Shown here piece by piece: positions 34,608 through 43,935 of a stretch of 64,000 bases of DNA. The notes under the pieces are model-generated. The model saw nothing but the letters and a program-made list of their open reading frames with translations. It was not told the origin of the DNA and did no database searches. The number at the start of each line of letters is the position of its first letter. Position 1 is the stretch's first letter. This DNA comes from Paraburkholderia flava (GTDB lineage Bacteria; Pseudomonadota; Gammaproteobacteria; Burkholderiales; Burkholderiaceae). Position numbers and translations under genes: made by a program. The DNA lies in the NCBI RefSeq assembly GCF_004359985.1, contig NZ_SMRO01000003.1, positions 480,206-544,205 on the forward strand. Direction: 5' to 3'.

Positions 34608-35870
34608 ATGACCTCGACCAGACTGCGCGTATTCGTCGTGTTCTCGCTCGGGTACTTCGTGTCGTACCTGTATCGCGGCGTGAACCTCGGCTTCGCGCCG
34701 CACCTGACGCACGAACTCGGCTTCTCGGCCGCCGACCTCGGCACGCTGACTAGCCTCTATTTTCTCGGCTTCGCCGGCGCGCAGATTCCCGCCGGCGTGC
34801 TGCTCGATCACTACGGCGCGCGCCGCGTCACCGCGTGCGTGATGCTGATCGCCGCCGTCGGCATCCTGCTGTTCGGCCTCGGCCACGATCTGCCGACGAT
34901 GATGCTCGGCCGTCTGTTGATCGGCATCGGCGTATCGGTGTGTCTCGGCGGCGCGTTCAAGGCGACCGCGCAGCATTTCCCGACCGCGCAGCTGACGCTC
35001 GTCAACGGTCTCGTGATGGCGGTCGGCGGGCTGGGCGGGGTGGTCGTCGGTACGCCGTTGTCGTGGCTGCTGTCGGTGGTGGGCTGGCGTTCGGTCTGTC
35101 TCGGGCTCGCGGTGTTCACGGTGCTCGTCGCGGCGAACCTGTTCGCGTTCGCGCCCGAAGCGCGCGACACGCATCGTCAGGCCGGCGTATTCGAGCAGTT
35201 CAAGGGCACGTGGCACATCCTGAGTAGTCGCGCGTTCTGGAAGCTCGCGACGTTCTCCGGTCTTACACAAAGCGTGTTCTACGCGATGCAGTCGCTGTGG
35301 GTCGGCGCGTTCCTGCGCGACGTCGTGATGCAGGACACGCCCGGCGATACGGCCGCGCATGCGGCGCGCGCGGCGTCGCTGGTGTCAGTGCTGGGGGCGG
35401 CGTTCATCGTCGGCAACATCGGCTTCGGTGCGCTCGCGCGCACGCTCGAGCGGCGCGGCATGACGGTGCAGATGTCGTCCGGTCTGACGATGATCGCGTT
35501 CGTGATCGTGCAGGCGATGATCGCGGCGCGCGTGCCGTTGCCCGAGCCCGTGTTGTGGGCCGCGTACGGCGCGCTCGGCGGCACCGGCATCCTCACGTAT
35601 TCGGTGCTCGCGCAGCACTTCCCGCCACGGCTGATCGGCCGCGTGAACACGACGTTCACGCTCGTGATCTTTCTCGCGATCTTCGTGCTGCAGATGGCGA
35701 TCGGCGCGGCGCTCGGTCATTGGCCCGCACACGACGGCCACTTCCCCGCGATCGCGCATCGCAGCGTGTGGGCGGTGCTGATCGTGCTGCAGGCCGCGAC
35801 TGCGATCTGGTATTTCATGCCGGCGCGGGGCGCGCGGGCAGTGGGGCGGGTGGTGGAGTCGCAGGCTTAG
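34608..35870 (+). CDS. MFS transporter
   Basis: The protein is 420 aa with twelve predicted membrane segments. TM1 and its loop read LGYFVSYLYRGVNLGFAPHL, and the intracellular loop after TM2 has LLDHYGARRV, the MFS signature. The gene is divergent from the LysR regulator. The substrate is unknown; coupling with the aminotransferase product is possible. Confidence 0.92.
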   Translation: MTSTRLRVFVVFSLGYFVSYLYRGVNLGFAPHLTHELGFSAADLGTLTSLYFLGFAGAQIPAGVLLDHYGARRVTACVMLIAAVGILLFGLGHDLPTMMLGRLLIGIGVSVCLGGAFKATAQHFPTAQLTLVNGLVMAVGGLGGVVVGTPLSWLLSVVGWRSVCLGLAVFTVLVAANLFAFAPEARDTHRQAGVFEQFKGTWHILSSRAFWKLATFSGLTQSVFYAMQSLWVGAFLRDVVMQDTPGDTAAHAARAASLVSVLGAAFIVGNIGFGALARTLERRGMTVQMSSGLTMIAFVIVQAMIAARVPLPEPVLWAAYGALGGTGILTYSVLAQHFPPRLIGRVNTTFTLVIFLAIFVLQMAIGAALGHWPAHDGHFPAIAHRSVWAVLIVLQAATAIWYFMPARGARAVGRVVESQA

Positions 35871-35968
35871 GGTCCACCCGGCGATTGGTCCGGCGTTCGC
35901 GTAGCAGTGCTATCCTGCGCTCCCACGGCCCCAAGCCGCCTTGCCCTCGCGCCTCGTACGCCCGCTTC

Positions 35969-36583
35969 ATGACCCGCTCTTCCGCCACGCCGACACCGTC
36001 CCCGTTCCTGCTGCGCGAACTGCAACGCGATGAACTGATACGCGTGTGGACCATCGACCGCAGCGAAGTCATTCACCACATGTATCGTCTGAACGGGACG
36101 CAGCTCGAACGCTATCCCGAGTTCTTCGACATGGACGGCTGGCCCGAAGGCGAGGCCGAGCACTACACGCCGATCCTGCTCGACTGCTACGACCGGGGCG
36201 GATGGTGCGCAGGTCTGTTCGACCCGGACCCGGCCACACGCGATGACAACACACACGACATGCGTCTGTTCGGCGCGGCGATCGTCGACAGCCGCCGACT
36301 TGGTCCCGCAGCGGACATGCTGCAACTCAAGTTCCTGCACGTGAGCTGCGCGTATCGCGGTCGCGGCGCCGGCATGCAGTTGTATCGCGCGGCGCAGGCG
36401 CATGCGGCGAGCACCGGTGCACGACGTCTCTACGTGTCCGCGACGGGCTCGGAACACACCGTCGATTTCTATCTCGCGCAGGGCTTCACGGTCAGCACGC
36501 AGCCGGACCCCGAGCTGTTCGCGCTCGAGCCCGAGGACATCCACATGGAAGGTCCGCTGCTCGACTCGCTCAAACCGTATTGA
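35969..36583 (+). CDS. GNAT-family N-acetyltransferase
   Basis: The protein is 204 aa. The acetyl-CoA loop is seen in YRGRGAGMQLYRAAQAHA, preceded by the strand LQLKFLHVSCA. The C-terminal block GSEHTVDFYLAQGF is standard for GNAT enzymes. Its 3' end overlaps the 3' end of the convergent SDR gene by 14 bases. The substrate is unknown. Confidence 0.87.
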   Translation: MTRSSATPTPSPFLLRELQRDELIRVWTIDRSEVIHHMYRLNGTQLERYPEFFDMDGWPEGEAEHYTPILLDCYDRGGWCAGLFDPDPATRDDNTHDMRLFGAAIVDSRRLGPAADMLQLKFLHVSCAYRGRGAGMQLYRAAQAHAASTGARRLYVSATGSEHTVDFYLAQGFTVSTQPDPELFALEPEDIHMEGPLLDSLKPY

Positions 36584-37361
36584 GCATCCCGCCGTCGACG
36601 AAATACGTCGACCCGACGCTGTAACTCGCGCGCTCCGAACACAGGAACACGATGAAGTCGGCGAGTTCGGCGGGCGTCGCGAACCGGCGGATCGGCGCGT
36701 GCTGATCGGCAACCGATTGCAGATGCCCTTCCCAGTCGCCGCCCGAATCCTGTGTGAGCTGCTTCGCGGTCTTCACCCAGTCGGGCGTGAGCACGAGACC
36801 CGGATTGATCGTATTGACGCGGATGTTGTCGCCGATCAGTTCGTTCGCGAGATTCTTCGAGAACATCATCAGCGCGGCCTTGGTGACGTTGTAGATCGGC
36901 TCGTAGCCGAGCGGCTGCACCGCGCAGATCGATGCGTTGTGCAGGATCGCGCCGCCGCCGCGCTGCTTCATCGACGGCACGAGGCCACGTGCGAGTCGCA
37001 CCGCCGCCATCACGTGCAGGTCCCAGTACGCCTGCCATTTGTCGTCGGGCGCGTTCATGATCGTTTCGTTGCTGCCGGTGCCCGCGTTGTTGAACAGGAT
37101 GTCGGCGCCGCCGAATGCATCGAGCGTCGCATGCACCAGCCGGTCGACGCCTGCCTGGGTCGCGACGTCGCACGCGACCGGCACCGTCCGCACGCCGTGT
37201 TGCGCGGCGATCTGTGCGGCTGCGGCGTCGAGCCGGTCGGCGGTGCGTGCGGCGAGCACGAGGTTCACGCCTTCGGCCGCGAAGCTTTCCGCGACTGCGA
37301 GCCCGATGCCGACGCTTGCGCCCGTCAGCACCGCGACCTTTCCGCGCAGATTCAGATCCAT
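36570..37361 (-). CDS. SDR-family oxidoreductase
   Basis: The protein is 263 aa from the ATG at 37359-37361. NAD(P)-binding TGASVGIG, NNAG, the catalytic Ser in HNASI, YNVTK (Tyr and Lys) and the C-terminal VDGG are all present, matching classical short-chain dehydrogenases. The substrate is unknown. It is convergent with the GNAT gene. Confidence 0.94.
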   Translation of the reverse strand: MDLNLRGKVAVLTGASVGIGLAVAESFAAEGVNLVLAARTADRLDAAAAQIAAQHGVRTVPVACDVATQAGVDRLVHATLDAFGGADILFNNAGTGSNETIMNAPDDKWQAYWDLHVMAAVRLARGLVPSMKQRGGGAILHNASICAVQPLGYEPIYNVTKAALMMFSKNLANELIGDNIRVNTINPGLVLTPDWVKTAKQLTQDSGGDWEGHLQSVADQHAPIRRFATPAELADFIVFLCSERASYSVGSTYFVDGGMLNTV

Positions 37362-37495
37362 CGAATGTCTCCTCGTTGTCGAACTGTTGTCGAGCGACGG
37401 ACCGCAGTGCGGTCCGTGCCGGCCATCATAGGACACGACGGCCGCCGCGCGAAGCGGCGGCGCAGGGAGGTGTTTCGCGTGGTGACGCGTGCGCG

Positions 37496-38239
37496 TCAGC
37501 CGGCCGTACGGCTCGCAGCGGCGGCGCGCTGCACGGCGATCAGGTCGGTGAGACGCGCGATCTGGCGACCGCCCGCGTCGAAGTTACGATCGTCGAGCCA
37601 TTGCTCGAAGCCCACGCGAATAGCCGGCCATTCGCTGTCGAGGATCGAGAACCACGTGGTGTCGCGGTTGCGTCCGCGATAGACCAGCGCCTGCCGGAAC
37701 AGCCCTTCGTACGTGAAGCCGTAGCGTTCGGCGGCGGCGCGCGAGGGCGCGTTCAGCGCATCGCATTTCCATTCGAAGCGCCGGTTGCCGAGTGTGTCGA
37801 ACACGTACTTCATCACGAGGTACATCGCCTCGGTCGATGCGCGGCTGCGTTGCAGCAGCGGCGAGTACGTGATGTGGCCGACTTCGATCATTCCGTTCGT
37901 CGCGTCGACGCGCATCATCGCGAGCGTGCCGACTGCCTTGCCGGTCGCGAGATCGATCACCGCGAAATGGCGCGGGTCGGTGGGTATCGTCATCTTCGTG
38001 AAGTGCGCCTTCCACACGTCGAACGAATCGAACGGACCAACCGCGAGGTAGGTAAAGTTGCGGCCGTCGGTTGCGGTGGCGTGGGCGTCGAACAGGTCGC
38101 GCGCGTGACGCTCGACGTCGACCGGCTCCAGCCGCACGAAACGGCCGGCAAGCGTGACGGCCTCGGGCGCTTTCGCGCCGCGCCAGTCGGGCAGCGGTGC
38201 ACCGACCGGCAGACCGTATTCGTTATGCAGCGGGCTCAA
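37496..38239 (-). CDS. GNAT acetyltransferase, RimJ/RimL-like
   Basis: The protein is 247 aa. The start was set at TTG 38237-38239 because AAGGAG lies 6 bases upstream. Features: LAGRFVRLEPVDVERHARDL at the N-terminus, YSPLLQRSRASTEAMYLVMK (acetyl-CoA loop region) and RAAAERYGFTYEGLFRQA. These match the RimJ/RimL branch that acetylates protein N-termini or small molecules. Confidence 0.9.
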   Translation of the reverse strand: MSPLHNEYGLPVGAPLPDWRGAKAPEAVTLAGRFVRLEPVDVERHARDLFDAHATATDGRNFTYLAVGPFDSFDVWKAHFTKMTIPTDPRHFAVIDLATGKAVGTLAMMRVDATNGMIEVGHITYSPLLQRSRASTEAMYLVMKYVFDTLGNRRFEWKCDALNAPSRAAAERYGFTYEGLFRQALVYRGRNRDTTWFSILDSEWPAIRVGFEQWLDDRNFDAGGRQIARLTDLIAVQRAAAASRTAG

Positions 38240-38465
38240 GCGGGACTCCTTATCGGTGTGGGCGCAGGATCGTGCGCGGTGTATCGACAGCATACGACGC
38301 CTGCGGCCGGGTTTTTAGAGCCAATCGGTGGGGGTGTGTTGGGGCCAGCGCATGGTTGTGCATTCCTGTTCCGCGTTTGTTCCGTCTTGTCAGAGGTATT
38401 GCGGCTCCGTACACTCGCGCCTGACCCAAAGCGGCACAACAAGCCCGCCAACAGAGGAGACCCCC

Positions 38466-39773
38466 ATGGCCGATTCCTATTTCCCGCGCTGGCGCGCACA
38501 ACCCGGCAGCGTCGAAGGCCGCGTCGTCAATACCGACGAGCGGCTTCCCGGGCCGCAGATGATCGCGATGGGTATCCAGCACGTCGTCGCGATGTTCGGC
38601 TCGACGGTGCTCGCGCCGCTGCTGATGGGCTTCGATCCGAATCTCTGCATCTTCATGTCGGGTATCGGCACGCTGCTGTTCTTCGTGATCGTCGGCGGCC
38701 GGGTGCCGAGTTACCTCGGGTCGAGCTTCGCGTTCATCGGGCTCGTGATCTCGATCACCGGCTACGCGGGCCACGGTCCGAACGCGAACATCCCGCTCGC
38801 GCTCGGCGGGATCATCGCGTGCGGGGTCGTGTACGCGATCATCGGCGCAGTGGTGTCGGCGATCGGCACGAAGTGGATCGAAACACTGATGCCGCCGGTC
38901 GTCACTGGCGCGATCGTCGCGGTGATCGGGCTCAACCTCGCGCCGATCGCGGTGCACGGCGTCAGCGGCAGCGCGTTCGAATCGTGGATGGCGCTCGTCA
39001 CCGTGCTGTGCGTCGGCGCGGTTGCGGTGTTCACGCGCGGGATGGTGCAGCGTCTGCTGATTCTGGTCGGGCTGCTGATCGCGTACGCGCTCTACGCGAT
39101 CGTCGCGAACGGCCTCGGGTTCGGCAAGCCGATCGATTTCTCGATCGTCGCGAACGCCGCATGGTTCGGTCTGCCGCACTTCACCGCGCCGGTCTTCGAC
39201 GTGAAAGCGATGACGCTGCTCGCGCCGGTCGCCGTGATTCTCGTCGCGGAAAACCTCGGCCACATCAAGGCCGTCAGCGCGATGACCGGCCAGAATCTCG
39301 ACCGCTACGTGGGCCGCGCGTTCATCGGCGACGGCCTCGCGACGATCGTCTCCGGCTTCGCAGGCGGCACCGGCGTGACAACCTACGCGGAAAACATCGG
39401 CGTGATGGCCGTCACGAAAATCTACTCGACACTGGTGTTCGTGATTGCTGCCGTGATCGCGCTGATCCTCGGCTTCTCGCCGAAGTTCGGCGCGGTGATC
39501 CAGACGATTCCGGGGCCCGTGCTCGGTGGCGTGTCGATCGTCGTGTTCGGTCTGATCGCGGTGACGGGCGCGCGCATCTGGGTCGTCAACAAGGTCGACT
39601 TCGCGGACAACCGCAACCTGATCGTCGCCGCCGTGACGCTCGTGCTCGGCGCCGGCGATTTCTCGCTGAAGCTCGGCGACTTTGCGCTCGGCGGGATCGG
39701 CACGGCAACGTTCGGCGCGATCGCGCTGTACGCGTTGCTGCGCCGCAAGCCGGCGCAGGCGCCCGTCGTCTGA
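38466..39773 (+). CDS. Nucleobase:cation symporter 2 (uracil/xanthine permease family)
   Basis: The protein is 435 aa from ATG 38466, with GGAGAC upstream. It shows the NCS2 features: QHVVAMFGSTVLAP in TM1, a Glu in AENLGH near the binding site (TM8) and GGTGVTTYAENIG (TM10), all as in UraA/RutG. Uracil or another pyrimidine is the likely substrate. It is convergent with the antiporter gene two bases away. Confidence 0.94.
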   Translation: MADSYFPRWRAQPGSVEGRVVNTDERLPGPQMIAMGIQHVVAMFGSTVLAPLLMGFDPNLCIFMSGIGTLLFFVIVGGRVPSYLGSSFAFIGLVISITGYAGHGPNANIPLALGGIIACGVVYAIIGAVVSAIGTKWIETLMPPVVTGAIVAVIGLNLAPIAVHGVSGSAFESWMALVTVLCVGAVAVFTRGMVQRLLILVGLLIAYALYAIVANGLGFGKPIDFSIVANAAWFGLPHFTAPVFDVKAMTLLAPVAVILVAENLGHIKAVSAMTGQNLDRYVGRAFIGDGLATIVSGFAGGTGVTTYAENIGVMAVTKIYSTLVFVIAAVIALILGFSPKFGAVIQTIPGPVLGGVSIVVFGLIAVTGARIWVVNKVDFADNRNLIVAAVTLVLGAGDFSLKLGDFALGGIGTATFGAIALYALLRRKPAQAPVV

Positions 39774-39775
39774 AC

Positions 39776-41440
39776 TTAAGTCTTTGCGCGGTTGCGACTC
39801 GTCAGCGCGCTCTCGGACAGATCCACTTCGCGCATCAGCTTGCCGAGCGTTTCGTCGTTGATCTGCAGCGTGTTGCGCAGACCGAGTAGCGCCTTGCGTT
39901 CGGCGCGCATCGCGGCGAGCTTCATGCGGAATTCGAGCGCCTCGGCGGCGCGCGCTTCTTCGGCGGTTTCGCGCTCGTTGGTGAGCGTGGCGAGCCGTCG
40001 ACGGTACAGGTCCATCACGCGCGCGGTCACGTCGGTTGCGTAGGCGGCGGCCGCTTCGTCGAGATCGGCGGTTTCGGTTTCGTGCAGATCGTCCACGGCG
40101 CGGATCGCGGCCTGGGCCGCATGCACGCGCGCGAACTGTTCTTCGACCGCATGCGGATCGCGGCCACGACGCCAGCCGCGCAGCAGTATCGGTAAAGCGA
40201 ACACCGCGACCAGCAGCGACAGCAGAATCACACCCGACGCGATGAAAATCGCGACGTCGCGGCCCGGCAACAGCGTGCCGTCTCTGAGCATGACGGGCAG
40301 CGACAACACACCCGCCATCGTCACCGCGCCACGCACGCCGGCCACGGTCGTCACGGCGACCGTGCGCAGCCCCGGCACCGCACTTTCGACGCCACGCTTC
40401 GCGGCGCCCCGGCTCGCGAACCAGCGCAGCAGCCACACCCACACGAAACGGATCGCGTACAGCGCGAGCGCGACCGCCGCGACGTAGCCGAGCAGACGCC
40501 ACACCTGTGCATTGCTCGTCTGGTGCGCGTCGAGCAACGCGCGGCCGAGCACATGCGGAAACTGCAGACCGAGCAGAAGGAACACGATTCCGTTGAACAC
40601 GAAGCCGACCATCACCCACGTGCTGGCCAGCCGCATCCTCGTCGCGACCGGACTCGACACGACGATGCGCGTGTAGTTCATCGTCATGCCGGCCGCGACC
40701 GCGGCGAGAATCCCCGAGCACCCGAGGTGTTCCGCGAACAGATAGGCGGCGAACGGGATCAGCAGCGTCATCACGACGCCGGGTGCCGGGTCGCCTTCGC
40801 GTGTGAGGTGCAGGAAGCGCTCCGACGCGAAGCTGAAAATCCACGCGACCGCGCCGCCGATCGCGAGTCCACCGACCGCGATCACGACGAAGCTGATCGA
40901 TGCGTCGCGCAGCGAGAACACACCGGTGAGCGCGGCGGCGATCGCGAACTTCAGCGCGACGAGACCCGACGCGTCGTTCATCAGCGCCTCGCCTTCGAGG
41001 ATGTGCATCAGCTGCGCCGGAATGCGGGTCTTGCCGGCGATGCCGCTCAACGCGACCGCGTCGGTCGGCGACAGCACGGCGGCCAGTGCGAACGCGACCG
41101 GCAGCGAGATCGTGGGCACCAGCGCGTGCACGAAATAGCCGACTGCAAGCACCGTCATGAACACGAGCCCGAGCGCGAGCATCAGGATCGCTCGGCGCTG
41201 CATGAAGAACTCGCGCTTCGGAATCCGCCAGCCGTCCGCGAACAGCAGCGGCGGGATGAACAGCAGCATGAAGATCTCGGGATCGAAGGTCACATGCAGG
41301 CCGAGCCTCGGCCACGCGAGCATCGCGCCGATCGCGATCTGCACGAGCGGCAGCGGGAGCGAGAACGGCAGCAGACGGACGACGATGCCGGATGCGGCGA
41401 CGGCGAGCAGCAGGATCAGAACGGTAAAGACGATTTCCAT
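39776..41440 (-). CDS. CPA1-family Na+/H+ antiporter
   Basis: The protein is 554 aa. Twelve membrane segments fill residues 1-410. Conserved parts: FALAAVLSPTDAVALSGI (ion-site region with Asp), ILEGEALMNDASGLVALKF (NDxxG motif typical of NhaP/NHE proteins) and TVAGVRGAVTMAG. A 140-residue charged cytoplasmic tail follows. It exchanges Na+ or K+ for H+. Confidence 0.93.
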   Translation of the reverse strand: MEIVFTVLILLLAVAASGIVVRLLPFSLPLPLVQIAIGAMLAWPRLGLHVTFDPEIFMLLFIPPLLFADGWRIPKREFFMQRRAILMLALGLVFMTVLAVGYFVHALVPTISLPVAFALAAVLSPTDAVALSGIAGKTRIPAQLMHILEGEALMNDASGLVALKFAIAAALTGVFSLRDASISFVVIAVGGLAIGGAVAWIFSFASERFLHLTREGDPAPGVVMTLLIPFAAYLFAEHLGCSGILAAVAAGMTMNYTRIVVSSPVATRMRLASTWVMVGFVFNGIVFLLLGLQFPHVLGRALLDAHQTSNAQVWRLLGYVAAVALALYAIRFVWVWLLRWFASRGAAKRGVESAVPGLRTVAVTTVAGVRGAVTMAGVLSLPVMLRDGTLLPGRDVAIFIASGVILLSLLVAVFALPILLRGWRRGRDPHAVEEQFARVHAAQAAIRAVDDLHETETADLDEAAAAYATDVTARVMDLYRRRLATLTNERETAEEARAAEALEFRMKLAAMRAERKALLGLRNTLQINDETLGKLMREVDLSESALTSRNRAKT

Positions 41441-41893
41441 CGGCGGATTCGAAAGCGGGCGACGGTGGAGCGAGGCACGGGACGCGGTGCAACGCGGCGA
41501 ACGGTGATGCTGGGTGTGACGGTTGGCTACGGTGGTGAGTCGTAACGGCTAGATATACCGTGAGTTGAACGACAGAAGAGTCCGCAGTGTAGCCGACGCC
41601 GTCACGGGCCTGCGCAAGACACCGGACTTGCGACGACGAGAGACTTCACAAAACGCGACGCCCCTCCGACCCAACCCACGATCTTGCACACGCACTGCGG
41701 CGGTGCATCCCACGCCCCGACCCGGCGCACGAACCTTACGACCGGTGCAAGGATCGATGCGAATTTCATCGGAGCGCGAAGCGTCGTGTGCATGGAGCTT
41801 GCTTAGGGAGTACCGATGACGCACATTTCGGGAACGGATGTGCGATCGCGCCGACCGGCGGCCGATCGCTCCGCTCTCGTTCGAGAGGAATGC
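41441..41893. other. Intergenic region upstream of the EAL protein
   Basis: Only short open frames without coding bias are seen in these 453 bases. An in-frame upstream ATG at 41816 with GGGAGT could extend the EAL protein by 26 residues. No terminator or repeat was recognised. Confidence 0.4.
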
Positions 41894-43162
41894 ATGACGA
41901 TTGCGCAACAGGAAAGGACCGCGGCTTCGCCGCATGGTTTCGAGATGTCGATGACCTCGGGCTTCGACCGCTATTCGGTGCTGCATAACGATCTCACGCT
42001 GACGAGCGCGTTCCAGCCGATCTTCAGCCTGTCGCACATGCGCGCGGTCGGCTACGAAGGGCTGCTGCGCGCCCACGATGCGCTCGACCGTCCGGTGTCG
42101 CCGCTCGACGTGTTCGGCCAGGCGTCGCGGCTCGGCGAAGTGCTGCAGGTCGATCGGCTCGCGCAGGCGCTGCATCTCGAAAACTTCAAGGTGCTCGGCG
42201 CGGAGCGCGAATGGCTGTTCCTGAACGTGCATCCGGGCGCGCTGACCGATCCGTATCATGCGGCCGCGCTGCTCGCGAACCTGCGGCGGCTCGACATCTC
42301 GCCGCGCCGTATCGTGCTCGAAGTGCTCGAACAGCGCGCGGATGACATTGAACAACTCGCCGATGCGGTGCGCCGGTTCCGCGATCTCGGCTTCCTGATC
42401 GCACTCGACGATTTCGGCGCGGGCCATTCGAACGTCGAGCGCATCTGGCAGATGAATCCCGACATCGTGAAGCTCGATCGCGTGATGCTGTCGCACGCCG
42501 CGCATCGTGCCGACATGGCGGCGATCCTGCCGGGTCTCGTGTCGCTGCTGCACGAGGCGGGCAAGCTGGTGCTGATCGAAGGCGTCGAGACCGAGCACGA
42601 AGCGCAGATGGCGCTCGCGTGCGACGCCGATTTCGTGCAGGGATTTTTCTTCGGCCGGCCGAACCCCGGCGTCGCGGACAGCGCGCATGCAGCGCAGTGC
42701 ATCGGCGAGCTGACCGAGCGCTATCGCTTGCAGACCGAAACCCGCGAGCGTCAGGACGCGACCCGTCTCGCGCCGTATCTGCGCGCCTTCGAGCGGGCGG
42801 CCGAACGTCTGACGGCGGGTGAACCGCTCGACGAAGTGTGCTGGAACTTCCTCGCACTCGACGATGCCGCGCGCTGCTTCCTGCTCGACGGCAACGGCCG
42901 GCAGTCGGGTCGCAACGTCGTGCTGCGCGCGGATCGCGCGGCGCACGAAACGCGTTTCCTGCCGCTCGCCGATGCGCAGGGCGCGAACTGGCTGCGCCGG
43001 CCGTACTTCCGTGCGGCGATCGCGACGCCGGATCGCGTGCACGTGACGCGGCCGTATCTGTCGATCAACGAGGCGATGCCTTGCGTGACGCTGTCGGTCG
43101 CGACGCGGATCGGCGGGCAGACCTGCGTGCTGTGCGGCGATATCGACTGGGTGGACAGCTAG
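41894..43162 (+). CDS. EAL-domain c-di-GMP phosphodiesterase with C-terminal sensor-like domain
   Basis: The protein is 422 aa from ATG 41894 (GAGAGGAAT upstream). The EAL domain covers about residues 25-265. Catalytic positions appear kept: GYEGLLR, FLNVHP, LEVLEQ, ALDDFGAG, VKLDR, IEGVET and QGFFFGRP. The C-terminal 150 residues (FLALDDAARCFLLDGNG, RRPYFRAAI, LSVATRIGGQ) resemble the PDC/Cache-like C-terminal domain of YkuI. It hydrolyses c-di-GMP, probably under control of that domain; no membrane anchor is seen. Confidence 0.88.
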   Translation: MTIAQQERTAASPHGFEMSMTSGFDRYSVLHNDLTLTSAFQPIFSLSHMRAVGYEGLLRAHDALDRPVSPLDVFGQASRLGEVLQVDRLAQALHLENFKVLGAEREWLFLNVHPGALTDPYHAAALLANLRRLDISPRRIVLEVLEQRADDIEQLADAVRRFRDLGFLIALDDFGAGHSNVERIWQMNPDIVKLDRVMLSHAAHRADMAAILPGLVSLLHEAGKLVLIEGVETEHEAQMALACDADFVQGFFFGRPNPGVADSAHAAQCIGELTERYRLQTETRERQDATRLAPYLRAFERAAERLTAGEPLDEVCWNFLALDDAARCFLLDGNGRQSGRNVVLRADRAAHETRFLPLADAQGANWLRRPYFRAAIATPDRVHVTRPYLSINEAMPCVTLSVATRIGGQTCVLCGDIDWVDS

Positions 43163-43212
43163 CGGTTCTGAGATGATGGCGTCTTCGACGACGCCACCCT
43201 CACGACCGCACC

Positions 43213-43920
43213 ATGTCTCCTTCTTCCGTTCTGCTCGAAGTCATCGCCACCACCATTGCGGACGCGCGGCTTGCCGCGCAGGGCGGCGCCGACCGGCTCG
43301 AACTCGTGACCGCGATGGGCGAGGGCGGTTTGACGCCGAGCATCGGCATGGTCGAAGCGGTCGTCGATGCGGTTGCGATTCCGGTCAATGTGATCGTGCG
43401 GCCGCATAGCCGGTCGTTTGTTTTCGATGCCGACGATTACACCGCGATGGCGCGCGACGTTCGCGCGATTGCCGCAGTCGGTGCGCATGGCGTGGTGATC
43501 GGGATGTTGACGCCGTCGCGTGAGATCGATCGCGACGGTCTCGCGCGCTTGATCGATGCAGCCGGCGATCTGGCGGTGACGTTTCACCGCGCATTCGACG
43601 AAGCCCGCGATCTGCACGAAGCGCTCGATGTGCTGCTCGGCTTCGATGCGGTGACGAACGTGCTGACGTCGGGCGGAAAGCCTTCGGTCTTGCAATCAGT
43701 CGATACGATCCGCGCGCTGGTGGCACGCGCGGCCGGTTCGCGCTGCACGGTGCTGGCGGGTGCTGGTTTGACGATCGACAGTGTTGCGGGCTTCGTGTAC
43801 GACACCGGCGTTCGCGCGGTGCACTTCGGGTCTGGTGTGCGGATCGATGGTAATGGGCTTGCGCCGGTCGATCCGTCGAAGGTTGCGCGTGTCAGGGCGT
43901 TGCTTGACGGTTTGACCTGA
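43213..43920 (+). CDS. cutC: CutC family protein
   Basis: The protein is 235 aa. It matches the CutC TIM-barrel pattern: LEVIATTIADARLAAQGGAD, GGLTPSIGM, VIVRPHSRSF, FHRAFDEARDL and VLTSGGKPS. CutC was described as a copper homeostasis protein; its enzymatic activity is debated. It is convergent with the oxidoreductase gene. Confidence 0.93.
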   Translation: MSPSSVLLEVIATTIADARLAAQGGADRLELVTAMGEGGLTPSIGMVEAVVDAVAIPVNVIVRPHSRSFVFDADDYTAMARDVRAIAAVGAHGVVIGMLTPSREIDRDGLARLIDAAGDLAVTFHRAFDEARDLHEALDVLLGFDAVTNVLTSGGKPSVLQSVDTIRALVARAAGSRCTVLAGAGLTIDSVAGFVYDTGVRAVHFGSGVRIDGNGLAPVDPSKVARVRALLDGLT

Positions 43921-43935
43921 CGCGCGCCTTAACCG

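Noticed and set aside
37115..39889. A 924-codon plus-strand frame over the acetyltransferase and permease genes
   Set aside because: Low-complexity shadow frame covering two well-supported genes.
38250..41492. A 1080-codon minus-strand frame across the permease and antiporter genes
   Set aside because: Arg/Asp/His-rich shadow in another frame; the permease and antiporter frames contain membrane segments and family motifs.
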